This document shows, one piece after another, positions 9,853-16,975 of a DNA stretch of 36,268 nucleotides. The notes below the pieces were generated by a model. That model made no database searches. It was given only the letters and a program-made list of their open reading frames with translations, and was not told the DNA's origin. The translations under genes were made by a program, and so were the position numbers. Each line of letters opens with the position of its first letter. The first letter of the stretch is position 1. Location of the stretch: contig UQKU01000025.1 of assembly GCA_900541675.1 (NCBI GenBank), positions 1 to 36,268 on the forward strand. Reading direction: 5' to 3'. Origin of the DNA: an uncultured Collinsella sp. (GTDB lineage: Bacteria > Actinomycetota > Coriobacteriia > Coriobacteriales > Coriobacteriaceae).

Positions 9853-10500
9853 CTACAGCGTGCCGTAGATGCGGTCGCCGGCATCGCCCAGGCCGGGGAC
9901 GATGTAGGCGGCCTCGTTGAGGTGGTCGTCAATGGCGCAGGTATAGATATGCACGTCGGGGTCTTTCTCGGTCAGCGACTTGAGGCCCTCGGGGGCCGCG
10001 ACGATGCACAGCATGCGAATGTCCTTGACACCGCGCTCGCGCAGATAGCCGATAGCCATCTCGGCAGAACCGCCCGTGGCGAGCATGGGATCGACGACCA
10101 GGCAGATACGTTGGTCGATATCCCTGGGCATCTTGCAGTAATACTCATGCGGCTCGTGGGTGACCTCGTCGCGCTCCATGCCAATGTGGCCCACGCGGGC
10201 AGAGGGCACCAGGTCGAGGATGCCGTCGACCATGCCAAGGCCCGCGCGCAGAATGGGGACGATGGCGAGCTTCTTGCCGGCAAGCTGCTTAAACGTGGCA
10301 GTGGTGATGGGAGTCTCGACTTCGACATCCTCCATGGGCAGGTCGCGCATGGCCTCGTAGCCGTCAAAAAGCGCGAGCTCGCGCACGAGCTGGCGGAACT
10401 GGTTGGTGCCGGTCGACTTATCGCGCAGGATCGACAACTTGTGCTGGACGAGCGGATGGTCGACAAGCGTCACGCGGGACGCATCGTAGGTAACGGTCAT
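9853..10500 (-). CDS. upp: Uracil phosphoribosyltransferase
   Basis: 215 aa. It makes UMP from uracil and PRPP (pyrimidine salvage, cytoplasmic). Seen: the PRPP loop VVDPMLATGGSA at about residues 135-146, the N-terminal VDHPLVQHKLSILRDKSTGTNQFRQLV typical of UPRTases, and the C-terminal uracil-binding stretch YIVPGLGDAGDRIYGT. The ATG at 10500 gives the family N-terminus (MTVTYDASRVTLVDHPLV), with AAAGGGG ten bases upstream; an earlier in-frame ATG would add 16 unconserved residues. It lies 123 bases after glpK on the same strand. No uracil permease gene is next to it. Confidence 0.96.
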   Translation of the reverse strand: MTVTYDASRVTLVDHPLVQHKLSILRDKSTGTNQFRQLVRELALFDGYEAMRDLPMEDVEVETPITTATFKQLAGKKLAIVPILRAGLGMVDGILDLVPSARVGHIGMERDEVTHEPHEYYCKMPRDIDQRICLVVDPMLATGGSAEMAIGYLRERGVKDIRMLCIVAAPEGLKSLTEKDPDVHIYTCAIDDHLNEAAYIVPGLGDAGDRIYGTL

Positions 10501-10623
10501 GGGTTGATTGCCCCTTTCGTTGCGGCCGCAAAACGACCTTGCTGACATGACGCACAGCGATGTTGCCGCCGCCCGCCATGCATAAGTTTAGCGGTTTGTT
10601 GTATCGAACGCTCCGTCACAACC

Positions 10624-12165
10624 CTACTGAGTGGTGCTGAGCGAACGCCTGACCGCATCGTGCCAACCGTCCAGGTTGCGCTCGCGACGCTCAACGGACA
10701 TATGGGGATGGAACGTCTTGACGATCTGGGCGTTTTGCTCCAGCTCCTCCAGATCCTCCCAATACCCAACCGCAAGACCCGCCAAGTACGCGGCACCGAT
10801 TGCCGTGGTCTCCACCGTCTCGCATTGCAGTACAGGGATATCCAGCAAGTCTGCCTGGAACTGCATGATGAACTCGTTGCGCGAGGCACCGCCATCGACG
10901 GACAGGCGCTCAATCGAAAGACCCACATCCTGCTCCATGGCACGCAGCACGTCATAGCTCTGATAGGCCATGGACTCGCAAGCGGCGCGCACGATGGTCG
11001 CTCGAGTCGAAGCTCCAGTCAGACCGCATACGATGCCGCGGGCGTGCGCGTCCCACCAAGGTGCACCCAAGCCCGCAAAAGCGGGGACAAAGTAACATCC
11101 CTCGTTATCGCCGATCGAGGAGGCGAGCCGTGCCGATTCGGATACGTTGGAGATAACGCCCATGTTGTCGCGCAGCCAGTTCATCGTTGAGCCGGCGGCA
11201 AAAATAGAGCCCTCGAGCGCATAGCTGACCTTGCCGTCCGCAGCGATACCGATGGTGGAGACCAGGCCATTCTTGGATTCGACGATCTCGTCGCCGGTAT
11301 TCATGAGCATAAAGCAGCCCGTGCCATAGGTGTTTTTGGTCTGGCCGGGATGGAAGCAGCAGTGACCGAACAGCGACGCCTGCTGGTCGCCCGCCACACC
11401 CATGATGGGCGGCATGTTGGTCATGATGTCGCTCGCTACGCGGCCGTAGTCACCGGCGCTCCAACGGACCTCGGGCATCATGGCACGCGGGATGTCGAAG
11501 AGAGCCAGCAGGTCATCGTCCCAGTCCAGCGTATGAATATTGAAGAGCGCCGTGCGGCTGGCGTTGGTGTAGTCGGTGGCGAAGGTTTGGCCGCCGGTGA
11601 GGTTATAGATGAGCCAGGTATCGATGGTGCCAAACATGAGGTCGCCCGCTGCCGCGCTCTCGCGCGCGCCGTCGACGTTGTCGAGAATCCACTGCACCTT
11701 GGAGGCCGAGAAATACGGGTCGAGCGTAAGGCCGGTGCGGGAACGCACCAGCTCCTCGCGGCCCTGCTCGGCCAGTTTATCGATTGTCGAGGCGGTGCGG
11801 CGACACTGCCACACGATGGCGTTGTAGATAGGCTGGCCACTCACGCGGTCCCACACCACCGTGGTCTCGCGCTGGTTGGAGATACCGATGGCGGCGATGC
11901 GATCGGAATGGATGCCGCTCTTAAACTGGACCTCCATCATCACGCCGATCTGGCTGGCAAGCACCTCCGTGGGATCCTGCTCAACCCAGCCGGGGCGCGG
12001 GAAGCTGGTTTTGACGCTACGACGTGCCTGGGCGACAATGCAGCCGTACTCGTCGACGATGGTCGCGAGCACCGAGGTGGTGCCGCAGTCGAGCGCCATG
12101 ATGTAGGAACCGCCAAAGTTAAACGAGGCATCTTCCATGCCCAGGCTGCCCAGATTCAACGACAT
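10624..12165 (-). CDS. glpK: Glycerol kinase
   Basis: 513 aa, with close end-to-end similarity to GlpK. It phosphorylates glycerol to glycerol 3-phosphate with ATP. Seen: IGISNQRETTVVWD, YNAIVWQCRRT, GLTLDPYFSASKVQWILD, TDYTNASRTALFNIHTLDWDD, GVAGDQQASLFG and KNTYGTGCFMLMNTG. One oddity is the ATP-site motif LDCGTTSVLATIVDEYG where almost all GlpK have DQGTTSSR. The family fold and substrate residues are otherwise kept, so I still call it GlpK, but altered nucleotide handling is possible. The N-terminus is about 13 residues longer than E. coli GlpK. AAAGGTG stands eight bases before the ATG. No glpF or glpD is adjacent. Confidence 0.92.
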   Translation of the reverse strand: MSLNLGSLGMEDASFNFGGSYIMALDCGTTSVLATIVDEYGCIVAQARRSVKTSFPRPGWVEQDPTEVLASQIGVMMEVQFKSGIHSDRIAAIGISNQRETTVVWDRVSGQPIYNAIVWQCRRTASTIDKLAEQGREELVRSRTGLTLDPYFSASKVQWILDNVDGARESAAAGDLMFGTIDTWLIYNLTGGQTFATDYTNASRTALFNIHTLDWDDDLLALFDIPRAMMPEVRWSAGDYGRVASDIMTNMPPIMGVAGDQQASLFGHCCFHPGQTKNTYGTGCFMLMNTGDEIVESKNGLVSTIGIAADGKVSYALEGSIFAAGSTMNWLRDNMGVISNVSESARLASSIGDNEGCYFVPAFAGLGAPWWDAHARGIVCGLTGASTRATIVRAACESMAYQSYDVLRAMEQDVGLSIERLSVDGGASRNEFIMQFQADLLDIPVLQCETVETTAIGAAYLAGLAVGYWEDLEELEQNAQIVKTFHPHMSVERRERNLDGWHDAVRRSLSTTQ

Positions 12166-12178
12166 CGCTTACACCTTT

Positions 12179-12922
12179 CTATTGCATCGGGTCGGACAGA
12201 ACCCGCTCGATCTCTGATGCGGGAAGTGCGCCTTGGCGCAGGATCTGAAGCTCGCCATGCTTAAACGTCACGATGGTCGAAGCGTCGCGGCACGGGGTCT
12301 CGCCCGCGTCGACGGCCAGATCAACCCCCTCCAGAATACGGTCCTCAACGTCGGCAAAGCTTGCCGGCGCGGGCCTGCCATGCGTATTGGCGCTGGTGCA
12401 GGCAAGAGGGCTGCCGCAGGCGCGGATGAGCGCTTGCACCACGGGCGAGGCCGAAGCGCGAAGTGCCACCGTGTCGTCGGCGGCGCGCATAAAGGTCGGC
12501 ACGCAGGGGGCCGCCTTGACCACGATAGTCAGGGCACCCGGCCAGCATCGTCGGGCGAGCACGCGGGCCTCATGAGGGATATCCACGCCATAGCGATCGA
12601 GTGCCTCGGCATCATCAACCAGCCAGGCGACCGTTTGCGTGAGCTCGCGCTGCTTGAGGGTAAAGATACGACGATAGCCGGTACCGAGTGCGGGGACCGC
12701 GGCGCCGTTGACGGTGACCTGCGGATCGCGCGGCCACGGCAGAGGTTCACTTGTATCTTGTGGAACGGCATCCGAGAAGACGTTGACTGCCACGGCGACA
12801 CCGTAGACCGTCTCGGTTGGAATAAGCGCCAGGCCACCGCGACCGAGTAGCTCGGCCGTACGCTCGACGGCGAGCCGATGCGGCTCACGCGTTCCCTCGA
12901 ATACCCGATAGACCGTCTGCAT
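12179..12922 (-). CDS. tsaC: Sua5/YciO/YrdC family threonylcarbamoyl-AMP synthase
   Basis: 247 aa. The family makes threonylcarbamoyl-AMP from Thr, bicarbonate and ATP, the first step of tRNA t6A37 formation. Seen: GGLALIPTETVYGVAV near the N-terminus, RRIFTLKQRELTQ (the KxR region), ARRCWPGALTIVVKA, DDTVALRASASPVVQALI, GSPLACTSANTHGRPAPASF, and a late STIVTF. An insertion of about 30 residues (VFSDAVPQDTSEPLPWPRDPQ and following) separates the first and second motifs. It lacks the C-terminal Sua5 domain, so it is TsaC-like. It lies 13 bases before glpK on the same strand. Confidence 0.85.
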   Translation of the reverse strand: MQTVYRVFEGTREPHRLAVERTAELLGRGGLALIPTETVYGVAVAVNVFSDAVPQDTSEPLPWPRDPQVTVNGAAVPALGTGYRRIFTLKQRELTQTVAWLVDDAEALDRYGVDIPHEARVLARRCWPGALTIVVKAAPCVPTFMRAADDTVALRASASPVVQALIRACGSPLACTSANTHGRPAPASFADVEDRILEGVDLAVDAGETPCRDASTIVTFKHGELQILRQGALPASEIERVLSDPMQ

Positions 12923-13056
12923 GTGTATGCCAGCCCCTTACGCTCTGGTGCAAGTTTATTTACTGTGGGGCATTCTCGCACGAAACGTTCAACCTATTTG
13001 CCCAGAGCGCATGTTGGTTTGGTGAGCGGCTCTAGTAGTCGGTGAAAGTGAGGGGG
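12923..13056. other. Intergenic region between hicB and tsaC
   Basis: 134 bases with no gene. An 8-bp inverted repeat CGCTCTGG/CCAGAGCG brackets about 60 bases (about 12941-13012). No convincing promoter hexamers for tsaC or terminator for hicAB are seen. Confidence 0.4.
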
Positions 13057-13503
13057 TTATTGGACTGCGACGAACTTCTTTGGCCTGCCGGCGTGGCGTT
13101 CTTGGGCGGCGTAGCGCTCGATGCTGTCTATCGTTATCATCCGACGGCCGTCGACGAGTTCAACATCGAGCTTTCCTGCTTTGACCAGCGCGGTAATCCG
13201 CGAAGCGGAGACTTTGAGGTCCAGCGCTGCGTCTTTAAATGTTCGGCACGCCGCTTCCCGAGCGTCATCGTGGTCGATTTCGACTGAAAGGGCCACGACC
13301 TCGGCCGAGCGTTCGTACCCTGCCGGAGTCAAACCGTTGTTGAGGTCGTCGGCCAAAAACGCCATCAGTGCCTCGGTGGCATGGGCAATCGCTTCTTCGC
13401 GCGTGTCGCCATCGGCAAAGGTGCCAGGAATCTGCGGGAAGCTAGCGCAGTAACCGTCGTCTTCTTTTATGAGAACGCAGTCATAGGTAAATCGCTGCCT
13501 CAT
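13057..13503 (-). CDS. hicB: HicB-type antitoxin with excisionase-like DNA-binding domain
   Basis: 148 aa from the ATG at 13503 (GGAGG four to five bases upstream). HicB binds and blocks the HicA RNase and usually represses the operon. Seen: the N-terminal HicB fold FTYDCVLIKEDDGYCASFPQIPGTFADGDTREEAIAHATEAL (about residues 5-46). The C-terminus, DLKVSASRITALVKAGKLDVELVDGRRMITIDSIERYAA (about 98-138), resembles an excisionase/MerR-type winged helix-turn-helix rather than the usual ribbon-helix-helix or Xre domain. The tail is basic (RHAGRPKKF). It is 11 bases downstream of hicA in the standard hicA-hicB order. Type II toxin-antitoxin assignment is firm; the DNA-binding class is inference. Confidence 0.85.
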   Translation of the reverse strand: MRQRFTYDCVLIKEDDGYCASFPQIPGTFADGDTREEAIAHATEALMAFLADDLNNGLTPAGYERSAEVVALSVEIDHDDAREAACRTFKDAALDLKVSASRITALVKAGKLDVELVDGRRMITIDSIERYAAQERHAGRPKKFVAVQ

Positions 13504-13514
13504 TTTGCCTCCAG

Positions 13515-13700
13515 CTACCATCCAGCTTGGCGACGAATACTTGCCCACGTGCCCTTCTTTGGTCGATCACCACCAGAGCCGTTCGCGGTGACAACACGGT
13601 CACCAGAAACATGCTTAGCATGACTACCGACTTGCGCGACCTCCACGAATCCATCGTGCTTGAGTAGGGCAATGATTTCCCGAAAGGTAGGAGGTTGCAT
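13515..13700 (-). CDS. hicA: HicA-type mRNA interferase toxin
   Basis: 61 aa, normal for HicA. It is a small double-stranded-RNA-binding-like RNase that cleaves mRNA when free of HicB. Seen: PPTFREIIALLKHDGFVEVAQVGSHAKHV, with the catalytic His in GSH (His27), and the C-terminal basic motif KKGTWASIRRQAG that matches the family KKGTLRSILRQAG. The start ATG at 13700 follows AGAGG by eight bases. Promoter and operator lie immediately upstream. Confidence 0.9.
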   Translation of the reverse strand: MQPPTFREIIALLKHDGFVEVAQVGSHAKHVSGDRVVTANGSGGDRPKKGTWASIRRQAGW

Positions 13701-13724
13701 GGGCCGACCTCTTTCAGCCGTCCT

Positions 13725-13754
13725 AATTATAAACTAATTTATAATTTTTGCTAA
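13725..13754 (-). promoter_or_regulatory. hicAB promoter with overlapping palindromic operator
   Basis: Minus strand: -35 TTAGCA (13754-13749), 17 bases, -10 TATAAT (13731-13726), giving a leader of about 20 bases to hicA. A perfect 9-bp inverted repeat, AATTATAAA-CTAA-TTTATAATT (13725-13746), covers the -10 and spacer. This is the expected position for HicB autorepression. Confidence 0.7.
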
Positions 13755-13768
13755 CCAGTTAATAAATA

Positions 13769-15019
13769 TTACTGGCGCTGTTTGGGCTCGGTGACGATGG
13801 CTCGGACGATGCGGGGACGATCGGTGAGGTCGCGGACGATGCGCACGTCCGAGAGACCCGCCTGGCGACAGAGCTCGGCCGCGGCATCGAGGGCGCCCTC
13901 GTAGAGCTCGCAGGCAAACAGGCCGCCGGCGCGCAGCATATAGGGCGCCGCATTGAGCAGGCGGCGGAAGATATCGAGGCCGTCGGCGCCGCCCTCGAGC
14001 GCTAAATCGGGCTCGAAGTCCTTGACCTCGTGCGGCAGCGAGCGCATGACGTCAGTCGGAATGTAAGGCGGGTTGGAGACGAGCACGTCGAAGGTGCCCC
14101 ATTCCTCGCGGGGGATAGAGCTCACCAGGTTTGTGAGGCTGAAGGCGACCTCATCGGACGTAAGCCCGAGCGCGTCGCGGTTTTTGGTGGCCAGGTCAAT
14201 GGCACGCGGTTCGATATCGGTAGCGGTGCAGGTGACATGGCCGCGGCGCTCCCAGGCAAGGGAAAGCGAGATGCAGCCCGTGCCGCAGCCGACCTCGAGA
14301 ACGCGGGCGATACGGGGCTCGACCGGAGCGGGCGCGGCGGCATCCTCCGTCAGAGACGCCTCGTGGTCGGCGCCTTCGATGGCGATGCCGTATTCGTCGA
14401 GCTCGGGCTCGGCGGCTTCCGCGGCTTCGGCTTCTGCTATCTGCGTGGCGGCTTCCTCGGCCTCGCGGTCGGCCAGTTCCTCGGCATAGGCACGGCTGCC
14501 CAGTACGTCGCCACCCAGCGCAGCCTCATCGGCAGCCGTGAGGTTAGCGGCACGGCGCTCGGCCGTCGCTCGCTCGTCGGCCAATGCGGCTTCGACTTTG
14601 CGCGCTTGCTCGACCTCGTCGTTCCAGGGCAGCTCAACGCGCTGACGGGCGGCAGCCTCGGGGCTCAGCACCTCGGCATCCAGATAATTGAGGACTTCCT
14701 CGACGAGCATCTCGGTCTCGGGACGCGGAATGAGTACGCCGGGGGCGCACGCGACGTCGATCATGCGGAACTGCGTGCTGCCGGTGATGTACTGCAGCGG
14801 CTCGCCCTTGGCGCGGCGGACGACCGCCGCGTGCATGGTCTCGAGCTGCGCCGCATCGAGCGTCTCGTCCATACGCATATATAAGTCAATGCGCGCCAGA
14901 CCCGTGGCTGCGCACAGCAGCCACTCGGCAGAAAGTCGGGGGTGTTCCTCGCCGCGCTCGGCCAGGTACTCCTTGGTCCACTCGAGACAACGCTTGATGG
15001 TCCAGATCTCGTTTGCCAT
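13769..15019 (-). CDS. prmC: Release-factor glutamine methyltransferase with large acidic insertion
   Basis: 416 aa against about 280 in typical PrmC. The enzyme methylates the Gln of the GGQ motif of RF1 and RF2 using SAM. Seen: N-terminal helical domain (TIKRCLEWTKEYLAERG, PRLSAEWLL, KGEPLQYITGSTQF), IPRPETEMLVEEVL at 97-110, SAM motif LEVGCGTG at 241-248, and catalytic NPPY at 316-319. Between the domains, at about 115-236, sits an insertion of about 120 residues rich in Ala and Glu (for example AEAEAAEAAEPELDEY) that E. coli PrmC lacks. The ATG at 15019 with GAGGGGAGG upstream is chosen over an earlier in-frame start. Its usual partner prfA is upstream on the same strand but 595 bases away. 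Confidence 0.9.
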   Translation of the reverse strand: MANEIWTIKRCLEWTKEYLAERGEEHPRLSAEWLLCAATGLARIDLYMRMDETLDAAQLETMHAAVVRRAKGEPLQYITGSTQFRMIDVACAPGVLIPRPETEMLVEEVLNYLDAEVLSPEAAARQRVELPWNDEVEQARKVEAALADERATAERRAANLTAADEAALGGDVLGSRAYAEELADREAEEAATQIAEAEAAEAAEPELDEYGIAIEGADHEASLTEDAAAPAPVEPRIARVLEVGCGTGCISLSLAWERRGHVTCTATDIEPRAIDLATKNRDALGLTSDEVAFSLTNLVSSIPREEWGTFDVLVSNPPYIPTDVMRSLPHEVKDFEPDLALEGGADGLDIFRRLLNAAPYMLRAGGLFACELYEGALDAAAELCRQAGLSDVRIVRDLTDRPRIVRAIVTEPKQRQ

Positions 15020-15465
15020 GGGGTCCTCCCCTCTTAAGCGCCGGGCGGCGCGCGAATGTCGGAGCAGATTGTACGCGAGGCCAGCGCTTGGCAAGAGACG
15101 ATTGAAGGCGATTATCGAGAATCAGCCCAGAATTTTGCACCGGGCTCGCTCAAAGTGTTCATTCGCCGACGTCTAGATTTGCATTCGTCAAGCTTTTGGC
15201 AAGGTTGCCCCAAAACTAACCAATATCTAACCAAACGCTTGCCACATCACTTGACGCGCAACGCGTCAAAAATCACCCCGCGACTTCTTGGACGATTTTT
15301 CAAGCAATATTTTCAATTGCAGATGCATACCGTTAATTGCTTTCAGCAGGTAGACAGCTTGAAGTCTATCAAAGACGATTGAATAACATCTCAAAGCAAT
15401 AAGCCCAACCTAGTCGTTTAAGAACGTCCCCAATGACCACCTCTAAGGCGCCGCAGGTTGAGCAT
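15020..15465. other. AT-rich spacer between prfA and prmC with operator-like repeats
   Basis: No gene is supported. The part from about 15180 to 15400 is much more AT-rich than its surroundings. It holds CTAACCAA twice as direct repeats 11 bp apart (15216-15223 and 15227-15234), and a perfect palindrome TTGACGCG-CAA-CGCGTCAA (15251-15269). It also holds GGTAGAC/GTCTATC (15349-15370) and a 17-base sequence TAGTCGTTTAAGAACGT (15411-15427) repeated exactly at 16918-16934. GCAGGTAGACAGCTTG (15346-15361) recurs at 27021-27036. It looks like a repeat-laden insertion or the remains of a lost regulatory region. Confidence 0.5.
15068..15094 (-). promoter_or_regulatory. Possible prmC promoter
   Basis: Minus strand: TTGCCA (15094-15089), 15 bases (16 if CTTGCC is used), then TACAAT (15073-15068). 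It lies about 50 bases before the prmC ATG. The -10 is good but the spacing is short, so this is tentative. It would let prmC be expressed apart from prfA. Confidence 0.4.
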
Positions 15466-15617
15466 AAGTCAGCGAAAACGCCCCTAAGCGAGCAAGGTGA
15501 CGTGAAAGAGGAGGGAAGCGTACTTCGGTACGCGACCGACGATTGAACGTCAGATTGCCGCTTAGGGGCGTTTGCAGCGTCGAGCCGTTACGCGGTTTGG
15601 TAAAACCGCGTAACCTA
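15466..15617 (+). repeat. Structured intergenic repeat, copy B
   Basis: Complete copy. Outer stem 15476-15490 with 15559-15573 (15 bp, perfect); inner stem TGACGT 15498-15503 with ACGTCA 15547-15552; apical hairpin GCGTAC-TTCG-GTACGC 15518-15533, a UUCG tetraloop if transcribed on the plus strand. Linker GCAGCGTCGAGCC follows, then terminal hairpin GTTACGCGGTTT/AAACCGCGTAAC at about 15587-15613. It ends on the prfA TAG stop (15615-15617). Read on the minus strand, the outer stem is followed by TTTTCGCTGACTT, so it may act as a 3' terminator of prfA. Confidence 0.85.
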
Positions 15618-16682
15618 AACAGCCTGTGCCAGCTTCTCGGCTCGCTCGGCGGCGGCGAGCGCCTCGATCACGGTGCCGAGCTGGTCGCCCAGAAGGACGC
15701 CGTTGTAGGTGGAGTTGAAACCGATGCGGTGGTCGGTCACGCGGTCCTGGGGCTGGTTGTAGGTACGGATCTTCTCGGAACGGTTGCCGTGGCCGATCTG
15801 GCTTTGGCGCTCGGCACCAAGCTCTGCCTGCTGCTTCTCGAGCTCCATCTCGTACAGACGGGCGCGCAGCATCTGCATGCAGACCTCGCGGTTCTGGATC
15901 TGGGAGCGCTGCTCCTGCGACTGCACCACGGTGTTGGTGGGCAGGTGGGTGATACGCACGGCGGAGTAGGTGGTGTTAACGCACTGACCGCCAGGGCCCG
16001 AAGCGCAGTAAGTATCGATGCGCAGGTCGGACTGGTTGATCTGGACGTCAATCTCCTCGGCCTCGGGAAGCACGGCGACGGTTGCCGTGGAGGTCTGGAT
16101 GCGGCCCTGGGACTCGGTCTTGGGAACGCGCTGGACGCGGTGCACGCCGGACTCGAACTTCATGACGGAGTAGACGCGGTCGCCCTCGACCTTGAACTCG
16201 ATGGACTTAAAGCCGCCGGCCTCGCTGGGGCTGGAATCGAGCACGGTGGTCTTCCAGCCACGCGACTCGCAAAAGCGCTGGTACATCTTGTACAGGTCGC
16301 CGGCGAAGATGGCCGCCTCGTCGCCACCGGCGGCGGAGCGGATCTCGACGATGGTGTTCTTGTCGTCGTTGGGGTCGCTCGGGATGAGCATGTACTTGAT
16401 ATCTTCCTCGAGCTGGGGAAGCTTGGCCTCGTTTTCGGAGATGTCCATCTGGAGCATCTCCTTCTCATCGGCATCGGTAGTATCGTGGAGCATTTCCTTG
16501 GCAGCCTCGATGTCGTCGAGCGCGCCGATGTACTCGCGCGAAGCGGCAATGAGGTCGGACTGGTGCGCGTACTCCTTGTTGAGACGCGTGAACTCCTTGA
16601 TGTCGGAGGCGACGGCCGGGTCGGAAAGCTTCTTCTCGAGCTCCTCGTAGGCCTTGATGATCTTTTCGAGCTTGTCGCGCAT
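15615..16682 (-). CDS. prfA: Peptide chain release factor 1
   Basis: 355 aa. RF1 reads UAG and UAA and triggers peptide release. Seen: the GGQ motif in SGPGGQCVNTTYSAVRITHLPT; the RF1 codon-recognition tripeptide PxT as PKT in RVQRVPKTESQGRIQTS (RF2 would have SPF); and the N-terminal coiled coil DKLEKIIKAYEELEKKLSD. The ATG follows AAAGGAG by eight bases. Its own stop is TAG, which it reads itself. It lies upstream of prmC, which methylates its GGQ, but a structured repeat and AT-rich spacer separate them. Confidence 0.97.
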   Translation of the reverse strand: MRDKLEKIIKAYEELEKKLSDPAVASDIKEFTRLNKEYAHQSDLIAASREYIGALDDIEAAKEMLHDTTDADEKEMLQMDISENEAKLPQLEEDIKYMLIPSDPNDDKNTIVEIRSAAGGDEAAIFAGDLYKMYQRFCESRGWKTTVLDSSPSEAGGFKSIEFKVEGDRVYSVMKFESGVHRVQRVPKTESQGRIQTSTATVAVLPEAEEIDVQINQSDLRIDTYCASGPGGQCVNTTYSAVRITHLPTNTVVQSQEQRSQIQNREVCMQMLRARLYEMELEKQQAELGAERQSQIGHGNRSEKIRTYNQPQDRVTDHRIGFNSTYNGVLLGDQLGTVIEALAAAERAEKLAQAV

Positions 16683-16893
16683 GGCAGGACTCCTTTATAT
16701 GCGTGAAGATGAAAATCGGCAGAGTTGATGGGGCGCATGGCGCCACTGCGGGGGTAAGCCCAGCTAGAACATGTCGATCTTCAGATACATGCGCATCCCT
16801 TCGCGTGTGGGGTACATAGTTGCGGTCTAACCCATACATGATAGCGTGCGCAGACAAACCTGCATATAACCCGCACGGAATGAGTGGACGTAG
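16683..16893. other. Leader region upstream of prfA
   Basis: About 210 bases with no long gene. It contains the prfA ribosome site and, on the minus strand, a nine-codon open frame at 16764-16790 listed separately. No promoter hexamers with good spacing were found. Confidence 0.4.
16764..16790 (-). CDS. Possible leader mini-ORF upstream of prfA
   Basis: Minus-strand ATG at 16790 preceded by AAGGG with a six-base gap. It encodes MYLKIDMF and stops at TAG about 80 bases before the prfA start. Only its ribosome site and position support it. A UAG-terminated leader ahead of RF1 could sense RF1 level, but this is speculation and it may be chance. Confidence 0.25.
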   Translation of the reverse strand: MYLKIDMF

Positions 16894-16943
16894 CCGTTGG
16901 GTATGTTCCTTAACGACTAGTCGTTTAAGAACGTTCCCAACGG
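16894..16943. repeat. 50-bp near-perfect palindrome
   Basis: CCGTTGGG at 16894 and CCCAACGG at 16943 are the ends of a palindrome centred at 16918/16919 in ACTAGT, with about four mismatched pairs per 25. The right half, TAGTCGTTTAAGAACGT, is repeated exactly at 15411-15427, on the other side of prfA. It lies just after the M20 peptidase gene (minus strand). Confidence 0.75.
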
Positions 16944-16946
16944 CCA

Positions 16947-16975
16947 ACAAAGGGACTGTCGCTTTGTCACATTCT
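16947..16975. repeat. ACAAAGGGACTG hairpin repeat, degenerate copy
   Basis: ACAAAGGGACTGTCGCTTTG followed by TCACATTCT. It matches the perfect hairpin at 23628-23660 at all but about four positions, and its end overlaps the TAG stop of the M20 peptidase gene. It probably serves as, or decays from, a 3'-end hairpin. Confidence 0.65.

Noticed and set aside
12179..12922. Full-length Sua5 with C-terminal domain
   Set aside because: The protein ends soon after the YrdC fold, so only a TsaC-type call is supported.
13769..15019. Frameshift or gene fusion in prmC
   Set aside because: The reading frame is continuous through the insertion and codon use is uniform, so it looks like a real in-frame insertion, not an assembly error.
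15056..15382. 108-codon plus-strand frame in the prfA-prmC spacer
   Set aside because: No Shine-Dalgarno, overlaps the prmC promoter and start region, crosses palindromes, and its translation is not protein-like. It could still be a gene relic, but I cannot support it.
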